Shown here piece after piece: positions 11,500 to 21,685 of a stretch of DNA of 64,000 nucleotides. The notes beneath the pieces were generated by a model, which was not told the origin of the DNA, made no database searches, and saw only the letters and a program-made list of their open reading frames with translations. Position 1 is the stretch's first letter, and each line of letters opens with the position of its first letter. The position numbers and the translations under genes are program-made. Source of the DNA: Bursaphelenchus xylophilus (Eukaryota; Nematoda; Chromadorea; Rhabditida; Aphelenchoididae); contig CAJFCV020000004.1 of the NCBI GenBank assembly GCA_904066235.2, positions 8,742,001 through 8,806,000 of the forward strand. The letters run 5' to 3'.

Positions 11500-13741
11500 G
11501 GTGGCCGGGGATTTCTGTCAATTTTCAACAAAAATTTGATCGATATCCGCTCACTGCTCGGAGTTCTCAAGCATCTGAAACGAGCGACGGTCCATTCAAG
11601 GCTTAGTCATGCAGAATATGAGAAGAAGAGGAAACACGTGAGAATAGAGGTGTTTGTACATAATATTCGTAGGTTATGGGATGCTCGGAAATTGAAAATA
11701 ACAACGAAAAGTCTTAAAAATATTTGATTAGTAAAGTATGAATAAAAGTTTTTTCTTGATTTTTTTTTGAAAGTACGATATTCGTTGCTCAGATTTTGAT
11801 GAAAATGATGACAAATTTAAATTATCTTTTTCTGAGACCTCTGCAAAGAGCGAGCTGTATTTTTTTGTAAAAAAGGAATCCTGGCCAAAAATGGACTCAT
11901 CTCCATAAAGATCTCCCTTCCCACCATCCCCCCGAATATTGTAATAACCACTGATCAAGAGCCCTATCAGCCCTCTGATATGGCTCTTATAAACACACAG
12001 CCACATCCGAAGCGACGAAAAATCGCCCTCAATAAACAAATCAAATAGGACCAAAAATGGCCAAAAAAGTGCGGAATCAATGTTCTGGAAGCTCGGAGTG
12101 ATAAAGCCGGGATTTGTTTAATTTTTGCTATAAACTGTAGCAAAAAACGCACGTTGAGTTGCAATTTTTGTACGAAAGATAAACAGAAACTATTAGAAAT
12201 TATGGTTTATGACGGAATTCAGAGGCTAACGGAAGTTTGAGATCGAATTTGCAAACTTTCAAGTTTTCGTGGTGGGACCCAAAAGATCAAAAAATTTCTG
12301 AATAGAGGTGACACCATAAATTCACAGGTTTGAAGAACTCATTTTACAAGTTTGGATCGAATTTTGCGACCTTTCAAGTTTTCGTGGCGAGATCCAAAAT
12401 TTTTATACAGAATTTTTAAATTTACCAAAAATACCGCCATAAGAATATGAAAAAGTTACATCACCGATTAAAAAGTTGTCTGAAAAGCTTTCAATAATAT
12501 CTTGCTTGACCTAAACCAACAGTGACCCCTAAAGCGACCGCCATAAATCCGAAAAACATCCATTGAATTTGACAATCAATAAAATTCTAGGCTAGCCGGC
12601 TCCATTTCAGGTCGTTGTTATTGTATTCAGCCGGACATAAATTCAAAAGAAAGGAAACATTTTTTATGACCCATTTACAGCAGGAGGCCTACCTGGCCTT
12701 TGATTAGCCTCACCAGGGATCTGTTTATTATGTGGAGTAGGTTTGAAAGTAGTTTCGAATAAATTGATGACTAAAAATTAGATTTTTGAAGCTCATTTAT
12801 ATAGAACTTAGTTTGATCATTCGATTTTTAAAATGCATTTATGATTGGGTTGTTATTGCATTGTCTGTTGATGCATCATGCTCTCGGTGAGTCTTTGAAT
12901 GTATTTTTTAAAGATTCCATTTAAAAATTAGCTCGATCCGCTTGAAAAAAACTAACAGACGTGTCTTGGGTCAGCCAGATTTTACTCAAATTTCACGCTG
13001 GCCCTATGCCACATATCAACCTTCTTCTACACTTTTTTGCAATAGTTTCAAGAGCCAAGGACATTTTATTTATTTTCAAAATAAAATTTACCAATGTAAC
13101 ACTTCCCACCATCCTATTCCGCCAACGGTTAAACGTTCGGCAATCTCGTTAACATCTTTTTTCAACAAATAACTTTTTTTTACCACAAAAGTCGGAGGGA
13201 ATTCGCCCAACTCATGTTTTATGATTACCATTCGGGCCTCCGCAATTGTTATTTTGGGAGCTGTTGAAAAGTGAGCAAAAAGTTCAATCAATGAAAACCT
13301 GGAATTCGGCAAACGGAAGGGATTCTCGAAGGAATCAATGGTTCAGATCAAATTGGTTCAACAAGTGACGTTGCATCGACGGTACGGTACGGGCTATATA
13401 AGGACGTTGATGGGGGCGCTGAGAATGTGAGTTTGTGTCTATTTGTAAGGTGGAAAGTCAAGATTGGAGACTGAAATTGGTGTTTTATGGGAGTTCTACC
13501 CTCAAAGGGGTATTGCAACTGAACTTTGAATGAGTCTCAACGTCTGAATTTGGAAACTAACTTGGATATTTTTTGGTAAGTGAAGCTGGACGACAATTTC
13601 GGATTTACACCTTATACTTTCTAAAATTTTTGAAAAGAGTTAATGGGGCCGTTTGACAAGGCTTTGCCAGCATAGCGGGCTGTACAGGGTCTTACAAAAA
13701 ACGTGAAGGAAAGTGGAAGGCTATAACTTCCGGCGGAGGCG
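11500..13741. other. intergenic region upstream of innexin
   Basis: No gene recognised. A dispersed-repeat fragment ('ttggttgtttctgcaaaacg') lies just inside the innexin at 11281-11300. A CTATATAAGG TATA-like box occurs near 13394-13403 in the plus orientation, but no coding exon follows it that I can support. ORFs 11728-12054 and 12942-13172 lack any signature. Confidence 0.35.
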
Positions 13742-14225
13742 GCGCAGAGACTTCGTATTTGAAATATGTATTTTTAACAGACATAAGTTTTTGTCTATCA
13801 AATAACAAGCTTTTAAAGTGCAAACTGAGGTCGCTACGACCTTCTGAAATAGAGGCATCTCTACCCCGAAAACCAGGTTTTTTCGGTTGAAAATGATCGA
13901 GAAATTTCGAACTTTTTCGGTTGAAAATCACCAGGAAATGTCGGATTTTTTGGGGATTTCTTGATATAGTCTTTAAGAAAACGTCGAAAAATTTGCAAGT
14001 GTTGGCACTTTCCTCCTCTTTTTCAACATCACCCATATCGAAACCCCCCAAAAAATCCGACATTTCCTGGTGATTTTCAACCGAAAAAACCTGGTTTTCG
14101 GGGTAGAGATGCCTCTACTTCAGAAGGTCGTAGCGACCTCAGTTTGCACTTTAAAAGCTTGTTATTTGATAGACAAAAACTTATGTCTGTTAAAAATACA
14201 TATTTCAAATACGAAGTCTCTGCGC
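13742..14225. repeat. 484-base palindromic (foldback) element
   Basis: Left arm from GCGCAGAGACTTCGTATTTG (13742) to about 13964; right arm from about 14036 to CAAATACGAAGTCTCTGCGC (14225). The arms match over roughly 190 bases with almost no differences. The left arm has one extra block of about 40 bases, a local duplication around 'tttttcggttgaaaat'. The spacer is about 70 bases. No coding content; ORF 13692-14063 is a frame through the repeat. Such arm identity implies recent formation. Confidence 0.85.
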
Positions 14226-14755
14226 TAGGTACTGGCACAAGGACGGGCGAGAAAAACAGCCTAGATCTTTTTTTTAATGCAAGTAGTTCCTAGTTTGGGC
14301 GGATGGTTGCTCGGTCCGGCCCGGTACGATTGATTCAGTAGTAGCCATTTATAAACAAGTATAGGAGGAGCTGAAAAATGGCCGTTTACTGCAGTTGAGT
14401 TGACATAGACATGTCATGGGACCGCATGCAAAAGCAGCGTAGGGAAAACCAATAATGGGTCAAGGCAATGAGGACGCCACCATGATCCTGTCTAGAAACC
14501 TGGCAAAATAATTGTCCCCGAGTACTACTCTCATAAATTTCTTGACTGAAGGTGGCAATGAAATCGTTTTTACTACTTTTGAAACCCAGCTAAGAATTGA
14601 AACAGCAGTGCAGATTTGCCATGCAGATTACTTCCATAACCATATTTAAACTTCCAATGGCTTCATCTTCTTGCTTTAGATACATCCGGCAACAGTGACA
14701 TATCACAAGATCTTCCTGGTACGTATTTTAAAGCTCGAAACTCTACATAACTGCC

Positions 14756-14980
14756 ATGGCATCATCAACAACCGTAAACATGTTGCTCTTTTCAATTCTT
14801 TTCCTTGCCTTCATCACCACCACTGAAGCCCATTGGGGCTATGGAATGGGCTATGGCGGCTGTGGATGTGGAGGAGGTTATGGCTACTTTTATCCACCGC
14901 CTCCGCCTCCTCCGCCGCCACCGCCGCCGCCACCACCACCACCATGCATGTGCGGGTGCTGCGGCGGGTTCTGGGGATGA
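14756..14980 (+). CDS. short secreted Gly/Pro/Cys-rich peptide precursor
   Basis: 74 aa. Residues 1-25 form a signal peptide (hydrophobic core MLLFSILFLAFI, cleavage likely after TEA). The mature peptide starts HWGYGMGYGG, has a Cys-Gly block (CGCGGG), an uninterrupted run of 17 prolines and ends in a second Cys block (CMCGCC) and GGFWG. Six cysteines could form disulphides. Composition and neighbours (three further Gly/Tyr peptides within 5 kb, opposite strand) suggest an extracellular defence or cuticle-associated peptide, by analogy with nematode NLP/CNC peptides. The function is inferred. The proline tract and cysteines set it apart from the other three. The gene is intronless as read, and the start sits in CTGCCATGG. 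Confidence 0.7.
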   Translation: MASSTTVNMLLFSILFLAFITTTEAHWGYGMGYGGCGCGGGYGYFYPPPPPPPPPPPPPPPPPCMCGCCGGFWG

Positions 14981-15301
14981 CGCCGCCGAAGATTTGTTTT
15001 GTAAGTATCTTCAGAGTCTTGCCTTCAATACTTTCATTGTTCTTGACATAGATATAGATATTTTTTTTAATAAACTGCATCAGTTCGTAAATTAGTATTG
15101 ATGGTAGATACTGAAAGATAATCCGGTGTATCAGTTCTTTTGAAAGTGGCAAAATTTTGCAAAATTCGGACCGAAACTTGCGCCTTGAAACTTTTAGTTA
15201 GCCATAGGTGAGGTTATTGACCAGCACCTTTTGAACAAACATTTCAGAAAAAATTTTGATTACCAAATGTCATTGCAAGACATGTGCGAGACTGCTAACT
15301 A
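14981..15301. other. short intergenic stretch
   Basis: Sequence after the Pro/Cys peptide stop; an AATAAA-like TAATAAA at 15068-15074 could end its transcript. Nothing else seen. Confidence 0.4.
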
Positions 15302-15377
15302 GAGGTGGTCAACGAGCCGGGCCTGACAGATTTCAAAAGACCCTTGGCCCGGGCCGTCCCTGCCGGATTGCCACCTC
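15302..15377. mobile_element. 76-base inverted-repeat micro-element with TA flanks
   Basis: Ends GAGGTGG...CCACCTC, with further inverted sequence inside (gagccgggcc / ggcccgggcc), flanked by TA on both sides (15300-15301 and 15378-15379). This fits a very small MITE of a TA-targeting (Tc1/mariner-type) family. A partly similar GC-rich 'ggtccggcccggtacg' lies near 14310. Confidence 0.55.
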
Positions 15378-15519
15378 TATAGGTATACGATAGAGGGCCC
15401 TTACTGGCTCGTTAACAATGCGTATATAAAATTAGGGCCATTTGTGCCCTGCGCCTGGTACCTTCCCATGTAATTTTCTACAAACTTCTACCTAGCTTTT
15501 GTTTTTCAATATGGGTATT

Positions 15520-16018
15520 TCAACCGATCTCTGATACGTTTTCTATGTTATATTTACATTCGAAATCATTCCATTTATGATCAAGCCTCCAAATTTTTGC
15601 GCAATTCTCGATCTGAAATCGGCCCCAGTTTCCTAAGACTATGAAATACATGTGTAATATACCCTTCCTTATGATGGATGTCTTGGTGTTTTTCAATTTC
15701 CAATTACCCCACAAGGTCAATTTCAGGTCCTCATTGTAAACAATGGTTTCTTGGAAAAAAGGTTTTCTGACCGACATCTTTATAGGTTTACAGCGTCGAG
15801 TCAGCAGTTCCTTTTTCGAGAGAGGAACTTGCAAACAACGTGTATTTTTGGGGCGTTGAAAGGGGTAGTTTAATACGGTCGAAGTTAGATTGTCAAACAA
15901 TCGCTCTTCCAAGGTCGTTTTACCGTCCTCCAGATGGAAGTGAGCAATGTAAAAGGTACCTTGGCATGCTTAAAATATGCTTTTTTCGATTAAAAAAATT
16001 AAACATACCATAGGACAT
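15520..16018 (-). CDS. hypothetical protein, two exons
   Basis: The reading frame 15968-15520 is open over 149 codons and ends with TGA, but has no in-frame ATG near its beginning. A 40-base intron (16008-15969, GTATGT..TTTTAAG) joins it in frame to a 10-base first exon ATGTCCTATG (16018-16009). That gives a 152-aa protein beginning MSYACQGTFYIAHFHLEDG. It is basic in the middle, rich in Trp, Lys and Asn, with no signal peptide, no membrane segment and no family I recognise. It follows the peptide gene 16215-16451 on the same strand with 196 bases between them. The very small first exon makes the model tentative; a pseudogene or chance ORF is possible. Confidence 0.35.
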
Positions 16019-16214
16019 GCCATGGTAAAAGTATTTCAAACAATATCCAAGAGTAACAAGTTACGAAATCTGGTCAATAATTTGTTTATTGCATTGATAA
16101 TGGCTGATCATTCGGCTATTTTAAATACAATATTCGATCAGACGTCCAGTATAATAAAAAATTGATTGATTTGGTTGAAGAAGATCGAGGTTATGCTTGC
16201 AATTTACATCCCGC

Positions 16215-16451
16215 TTATCCCCACATGCCGTAGCCGCCACGGCCATAGCCTCCATAGCCTCCGTAGCCACCATACATTCCACGACCGTAGCCGCCATACA
16301 TTCCACGGCCGTACCCACCATAGCCGCCATAGCCGCCTCGGTATCCCATTCCGTAGCCGCCCATGCCACCGTAGCCACCATAGCCCCATTGGGCTTGTGC
16401 GAACTGGAAGGCGACAGCGAGAAGGAGGACAACAAATAGAAGCGAGTTCAT
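16215..16451 (-). CDS. Gly/Tyr-rich secreted peptide, NLP/CNC-like antimicrobial candidate
   Basis: 78 aa. Signal peptide 1-20 (MNSLLFVVLLLAVAFQFAQA), then a mature peptide QWGYGGYGG... built of GGYG, YGRGMYGG and GYGRG repeats, ending GYGMWG. This matches in design the C. elegans NLP-29-type peptides, which are made in the epidermis in response to infection or wounding; the antimicrobial role here is inferred. The ATG lies 9 bases after a TTTCAG acceptor (16467-16462 region), suggesting SL trans-splicing. TTTATT (AATAAA on the minus strand) at 16085-16090 is a likely polyadenylation signal. Paralogues lie at 17553-17732 and 19848-20063. Confidence 0.85.
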   Translation of the reverse strand: MNSLLFVVLLLAVAFQFAQAQWGYGGYGGMGGYGMGYRGGYGGYGGYGRGMYGGYGRGMYGGYGGYGGYGRGGYGMWG

Positions 16452-17552
16452 GGTTGGTCTCTGAAATGGATGGAATTAGCAATTCTATTGGGGATGATAT
16501 ATTAGATAGATCGCGAAAAATATGAGTGAAAATTGTGGTTGAAACAATCGTAAATCTATGAAATTTCAGTATGAAGTTGAAGACATCACATCTTCTTACT
16601 ATGCAAAGAAAAGGCCCGAAGTTTAAAGAAGAAGTCGCCAAAAATTAATATTTCGAAAAGCATCCTCAATAATAGACTATAGACTTTATTTCTCCAAAAG
16701 CCCTTACCGAGATCCCTCTACAGATCTCTGAAATAACTTCAACGTTAAGACCATACCTTAATCTCTCCCAATACCCCACATACGACCCGCTTTGCCCAAC
16801 AAACCCAAACTTATGGGTCGATGAATGCTTCAGATGGTCGATGGTTATATACAGGCGGACGGATCGTTGTTTATCGGTGTTTACGTCATGGGTTTTTGAA
16901 ATTCGGCCGATCTGATTGTTGAGGCATGCCTTGTTCGGCAAAGGCTCGATTCTTTTCCTTGTCTTAACTGCTTTTCAACTAGCCAATGTTGTCTTGAAAG
17001 GCCTATTTCAAATTTCTCTAGCTTCCTTCTAGTCGATTTGTTGTAGTGTGCAGCATTTTTTTACGTCTCGTTGTTCTACGGGCCTCACGTTAACTATATT
17101 TTCGCTTGTTTCTCTAACCCTTTTCTCGTTCTTACTCCCACATAAAAAAGTTTTTGGGTTGATCAAGGATTCATCAAGAACACGCCCCCACTCGAGGTTT
17201 GTTTTTGTAAAATTCGCTGAAGAAGGTTCTTACGTTGTAAAAACAAGTAGGTTTGACTCACTTACGATTGAGAAAAAATAGGAAATCATTCGTCTGGTGA
17301 CCTTTTTTCGGCCGATCTCAGATTTCTTCGTATTGTTACTTCTATGAAGTCGATTATTAACTGGTTCTTTGGCATAGAGTAACAACAGACTACAAAAATT
17401 ATAAATTAGCCAATTATAACTTTATTAAATGGCGAAAAATTGGTTATTATGATATAATACAATGTAAGATCAGATGTGAAGTGTAATATAAAATTTGGTT
17501 GATTTGGTCGAAGAACACCAGAATTACGGTCAAATTTGATCAAATTACTTGT
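16452..17552. other. intergenic between peptide genes
   Basis: Two GATA motifs lie in gatgatatattagatag near 16494-16510, about 50 bases upstream of the 16451 start. TTTATT at 17421-17426 is a likely poly(A) signal for the 17553 gene. ORFs 16666-16941 and 17048-17281 have no support. Confidence 0.4.
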
Positions 17553-17732
17553 TTATCCCCACATTCCGTACATGCCAGGGTATCCTCCATACATTCCGCG
17601 GCCCCATCCGCCATACATTCCGCGGCCCCATCCACCGTACATTCCCCATGGCCGATAACCATAGCCAAATTGAGCTTGAGCGAATTGCAGGGTAATGGCG
17701 AGGAGGAGGATGACAAACAACAGCGATTTCAT
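17553..17732 (-). CDS. Gly/Tyr/Trp-rich secreted peptide, NLP/CNC-like antimicrobial candidate
   Basis: 59 aa on the minus strand (ATG 17732-17730, TAA 17555-17553). Signal peptide MKSLLFVILLLAITLQFAQA, then QFGYGYRPWG and three MYGGWGRG-type repeats, ending GMYGMWG. The signal peptide is very close to that of the 16215-16451 gene, so the two are recent duplicates whose mature repeats diverged (Tyr to Trp). The ATG is 9 bases after TTTCAG, the same layout as its paralogue. A defence role is inferred from composition and clustering. Confidence 0.85.
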   Translation of the reverse strand: MKSLLFVILLLAITLQFAQAQFGYGYRPWGMYGGWGRGMYGGWGRGMYGGYPGMYGMWG

Positions 17733-17770
17733 TTTTGGATTCTGAAATGCATGGGTTATAGTATTAATAA

Positions 17771-17806
17771 TGATATTGAAGATGGTATATCAGATTATCA
17801 GATATG
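17771..17806 (-). promoter_or_regulatory. GATA-motif cluster upstream of peptide gene
   Basis: Within 36 bases there are four GATA cores on either strand, including TTATCA (TGATAA on the minus strand) at 17795-17800, 40-75 bases upstream of the 17732 start. GATA factors such as ELT-2 and ELT-3 drive epidermal and gut defence genes in nematodes; their use here is inferred. Confidence 0.45.
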
Positions 17807-19847
17807 AGGCGGAAAAGCGAAAAAATATTGAATTTTAGGTATTTATAGGGCTGCATGACAATACTAGATTTCATGAAAATTCGAAGTTTTCAATAAAACA
17901 TGTCCTAGGTTTGCGGTTAAAGAAGCTTAACCGGTAGTGTTGGCAAAAATTATCCAAAAAAGATAAAAAATGTCTTTATGAGGACAAACATTATTTCCGA
18001 ATCGCCTTGAGGTGCAGCTGCCACTCGGCGGAATGGTAGCTGTACCTCACACTCGGTAGTGTGTCGCCAAACGTTTATAGAGGCCAAGGCGAGGCATCAC
18101 TGCAGCTTTTTGGCAGCCATCTTCAAGGATTTCCTGGCTTTCAGCTGAAGGAGATTGGGGAAAAAAACTACTAGTTTTTTCAGCGAGGCCATAGACGTTT
18201 TGTTGGCTGATTGCCATAGGGACAAAAGGAGTGAAAAACGATCGTCAGATTACGCTCCAATGATCCACAAGGCCAGTTTACGTTTAACTGGGCTCACGTT
18301 ACAGTAAGTAAAGTTTAACACTTCTTCCGAGATGAGTTTGCCAGCACGCTGTGGGCTATTTATACCAGATTATGCACGCCGTGGTTGATGTTTACTTCTA
18401 GAGTTTTCGCAAACACGCGTTGGTGTGGTTCGCTGAAAAAACAAAAGACTTGCAGCTCCTCATGCAACGATATTCTTGCAGCTTTCTCAAAGTCACGTCG
18501 TTTATTCTATTTTGTCATTGTTTTCTTCCTCTTCAGTTGTATTTCTTCACGGAATACCGTCAGCAATAACTTGCTTTACCGGGTCATCAAAATCTTTTTC
18601 CATATCATCACAAATACTATTTCTTACGGCCTTCAAAATGTTAACGTTCTCTGCCCACTCACTCTTTCACAAAGTTTTTCCGACGTTCTCTAGCCCCACC
18701 CCACGAAATTTCTTCAATAAATTCGCTAAATTCACTCTTTTCAATAACAAAATGGACCATTCGTTCGTTAAATTTGTTTACAATACCTGACAAAATTTCC
18801 AGAAGACGTAAAGAAATTGACAGGCAAAGTGTTTGATGAGCTCGTGAGGGCCATGAAGAAACTAGAAGCTATATTTTGCGCCCGAATTAGATGAATTTTT
18901 CAATTAGAAAAATTAACTTTATTGGAAAGTTTTGGTAATAAAAATAAGGTGCTATATCGCCATAAGCTTTGATAAGACCCAACAAAGAAAGATGATGACC
19001 TCCTGTATTACTAGGGATACAAATGAAGTCTGTATCGTTCAGATTTTAATCAAACATGACCCAAATTTAAATTAATTTCTTCTAATTTCTCTCATTCTTA
19101 TGTGGCTAAAATTTTGTGGGCAGGCTCTTAACCAAGTACACAAGAAGCCCTAAAAGTTTCAGCTCGTGTTTTCCAGTAGCAACCGAGATATTCAACGATC
19201 CTGTAAGAGAACACGCCAAATGAGTAGAGTTGTCCAGACGGGGAAAACTTTTTGTTGCAACGCCTTCTGATCAAAAAAAATCTAGGCGGTTTCTGGAGAG
19301 CTCGAGCTAGGAAAAAACAATTTTTAAGCGAAATAGGGATACGGCCAAAAAGCCTTTTTTCCTCGGACCGTTCTCTGTGGTTTGCCTGCTCTCTCGTCAA
19401 CAAAGTTCATGGAATGGCTGCCGTCCAAAGGGCTAACACAGAATCTATCACTTATCCAAAGATCATTTTTATCATAACTCGACGTCTTTTTTTTTGAGAT
19501 TATTGATACCCGTGGAGTTTCTTCAACTTTGTATGTTCAAAGTAAACAGCCCACAAATCAATGGCTGAATGGTTTAAACTAACAGTTTCATCGCCATTTT
19601 TTAGTTTCTTGTCGTTCACGTCATGCCAGGCGACATTACACCATCGTAGGCGCGAGTTCCGGGTCGGAAATCTTTTTTTATTACAATTCCCGTCAAACCC
19701 AAAGATCGCCAAGTTTCAGCTGATTGATTGTTTATTTATTTCCACCCATCAATTGAACAAATCTTATAAAAAATCATTTCGAAATTATTTATGTATTTTT
19801 ACATTCATCATCAACCGATGATGACAAAGACAAGTGATCTTTGCAGC
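17807..19847. other. intergenic, no gene recognised
   Basis: Holds an imperfect hairpin at 18008-18049 (TGAGGTGCAGCTGCCA, 10-base loop, TGGTAGCTGTACCTCA) and a good minus-orientation copy of the dispersed repeat (19085-19410). ORFs at 18385-18790 are low-complexity Ser/Phe frames without support. Confidence 0.4.
19085..19410 (-). repeat. dispersed repeat family, good copy (minus orientation)
   Basis: The minus strand shows the family blocks in order: 'gagaacggtccgaggaaaaa', 'ggctttttggccg', 'gatcgttgaatatctcggtt', 'acgagctgaaactttt' and 'aaaatctgaacg'. The ORF through it (19128-19403) is not a gene. Confidence 0.55.
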
Positions 19848-20063
19848 TTATCGTCCCCACATTCCTCTTCCATAACCGGCGCCATATCCGCCACCGCCAT
19901 AGCCTCCGCGCCCATACCCGCCATAGTTGCCGCCATAGCCGCCGTAGTTGCCGCCATAGCCTCCGCGGCCATACATTCCACCGCCATAGCCCATGCCGAA
20001 CTGGGCTGTGGAGAGTTGGACAAGAACGGCGAAGATCAGCACCACGAACAGAACAAGTTTCAT
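19848..20063 (-). CDS. Gly/Tyr/Asn-rich secreted peptide, NLP/CNC-like antimicrobial candidate
   Basis: 71 aa. Signal peptide about 1-20 (MKLVLFVVLIFAVLVQLSTA), mature QFGMGYGGGMYGRGGYGG then NYGGYGG repeats, ending AGYGRGMWGR. Third member of the minus-strand set; the conserved start of the mature part (QWG/QFG) and C-terminal GMWG link all three. The ATG is 4 bases after a TTTTTTGCAG acceptor, consistent with trans-splicing. The function is inferred from composition and neighbours; a structural cuticle or eggshell role is the main alternative. Confidence 0.85.
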   Translation of the reverse strand: MKLVLFVVLIFAVLVQLSTAQFGMGYGGGMYGRGGYGGNYGGYGGNYGGYGRGGYGGGGYGAGYGRGMWGR

Positions 20064-21487
20064 ACTTCTGCAAAAAATGGGTCTTATTTATTTGATTAAG
20101 GAGACTAAGGGGGTGACAAATAAATATGTATGTATGTACATACAGTCAACCCTCTGAACAGCAAATCGCAAGGTATCAAAAAGACATTTTACTGTAAGCC
20201 ATTTAGCAAACCTTTGAAAGCACGGGGAAGGCGGAAAAACGCAAAAAAAGATGTGAAAATTTGGCAGGTCTAATTTTTAATAAACCAGAAGTTCTTGTAT
20301 AAAAATCCAAAATTTTCACCCTAAGTATTTGTTCTTTATTCTACACTTTATTGCGAGTTTTTGCGCAAAACCTGCAGTTTTCCTGGGCCCAATGAACGTG
20401 CAAAATTTAAAGCGCATCTGAATGTACGCCTACATGAATTTTCCATCTAAATACACACGTATTCTTACGACAGTTACACAAAAAATTCATGACTTAATTC
20501 AATAGAAACTGTCAAAACTTTCATCATATCCCACAGTAATTTAAAAGTTCCAAAGACCCGAATAAGCCATCAAAGATTTCCCCATCAAAACAACAAATAT
20601 TTTCATGCAGAAGCGGATGAAATTGCAATGAATCTCTCCCGAATATTTACGGTTATATACGCCTAAGTTTTTGTGTAATGATGTGAACGCATATACTTGT
20701 CAACATACCTAGGAATCTTTTTGGTTCCCTCTCTTGCCCGGAATGGTATCGTATGTCTCAACGGAGACGGTTCTTTGTCTGTTTCTCTGGCGTTTCTTTC
20801 CAACCGGTAGACTGTTTTAGTAGTTTCTAGTTATGGTCGCACTGTTCGGAATGGAGACTGGTTTAATGACCTTTTAGAGCGTCGTCGGTAATCAGTAATA
20901 TCGTTGTTGAATACCCGAAAAAATTAGATTTTTTGGATGAAAAAACTTTTCTTAAGGTTTTTTGTTTTATATTTTTTAAAAATTCGAAATGTTGGTGGCT
21001 AACTTATTATGATTATTTTAAGTTACCAAAAACCCCACAAAATTGCTGTTTAATCTCTATAAAAAGTAATGCTGTATTGACAAATTTGTCGACGCCATGA
21101 CGCCGTTAGCCGATGACGCCATCGCTCCCTGCCGAATTCCTTAACCTTGAAAAAAACAATTCTCTACACCATGTGATTCAATGCAAGAAAAGTTCAGAAT
21201 CGACTAAAAACTGTAAAATGCGAACATGTGATGACTGGAAAAGTAATGAAGTTTTGTTTAGAAATAAGTTTCCTGTTGATGTGGTAAATATGCAATTTAA
21301 CCAGGCGATTTCAAGAATGATCGCTGGTTAGCGAGAGTTGAAAGCATATTTGGAATGAAGAATGCAGATGAAATCTGTGCAAAATACGAAGATCAAGCTC
21401 AACAAGCAAGTGAATCAAAAATTTCGCAATCCGGAGAGAAGTTGAGGGGGCATTTCAAGTCATCTTGCGACGGTAAATCGTATTTGG
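20064..21487. other. intergenic, no gene recognised
   Basis: CAGTCAACCCTCTGAACAGC at 20145-20164 resembles a pogo/Tigger-type terminus but no partner was found. ORF 21113-21331 (72 aa, Lys/Asn-rich) is unsupported. Confidence 0.35.
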
Positions 21488-21685
21488 TACTAGTCCGTTC
21501 GTAAAGTCGCTGGAATGTTTTCGGCGACATGCACTCCGCGAAACCGAAGGTTCAGTTTGCACTGTGCAATTTTTGGCTTTTTGCACAGTGCAATAGGCTT
21601 TTTCGGGCTGTCGCCCGCACCCTGAGTTTTTTTGCACAGTGCACGTCGCCGAAATCATTCCAGCGACTTTACGAACGGACTAGTA
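21488..21685. mobile_element. 198-base MITE with 45-base inverted termini and TA ends
   Basis: TACTAGTCCGTTCGTAAAGT at the left end is repeated inverted at the right end (ACTTTACGAACGGACTAGTA), and the match continues over about 45 bases (cgctggaatg...tcggcgac). Both ends carry TA, so TA is a likely target duplication. Inside are three copies of 'gcacagtgca', which are themselves palindromic. ORFs 21455-21658 and 21529-21738 are artefacts of it. Confidence 0.75.

Noticed and set aside
13692..14063. 123-codon minus-strand ORF
   Set aside because: Frame through a palindrome.
18385..18790. Two overlapping Ser/Phe-rich ORFs of about 100 codons
   Set aside because: Low complexity, overlapping frames, no homology recognised.
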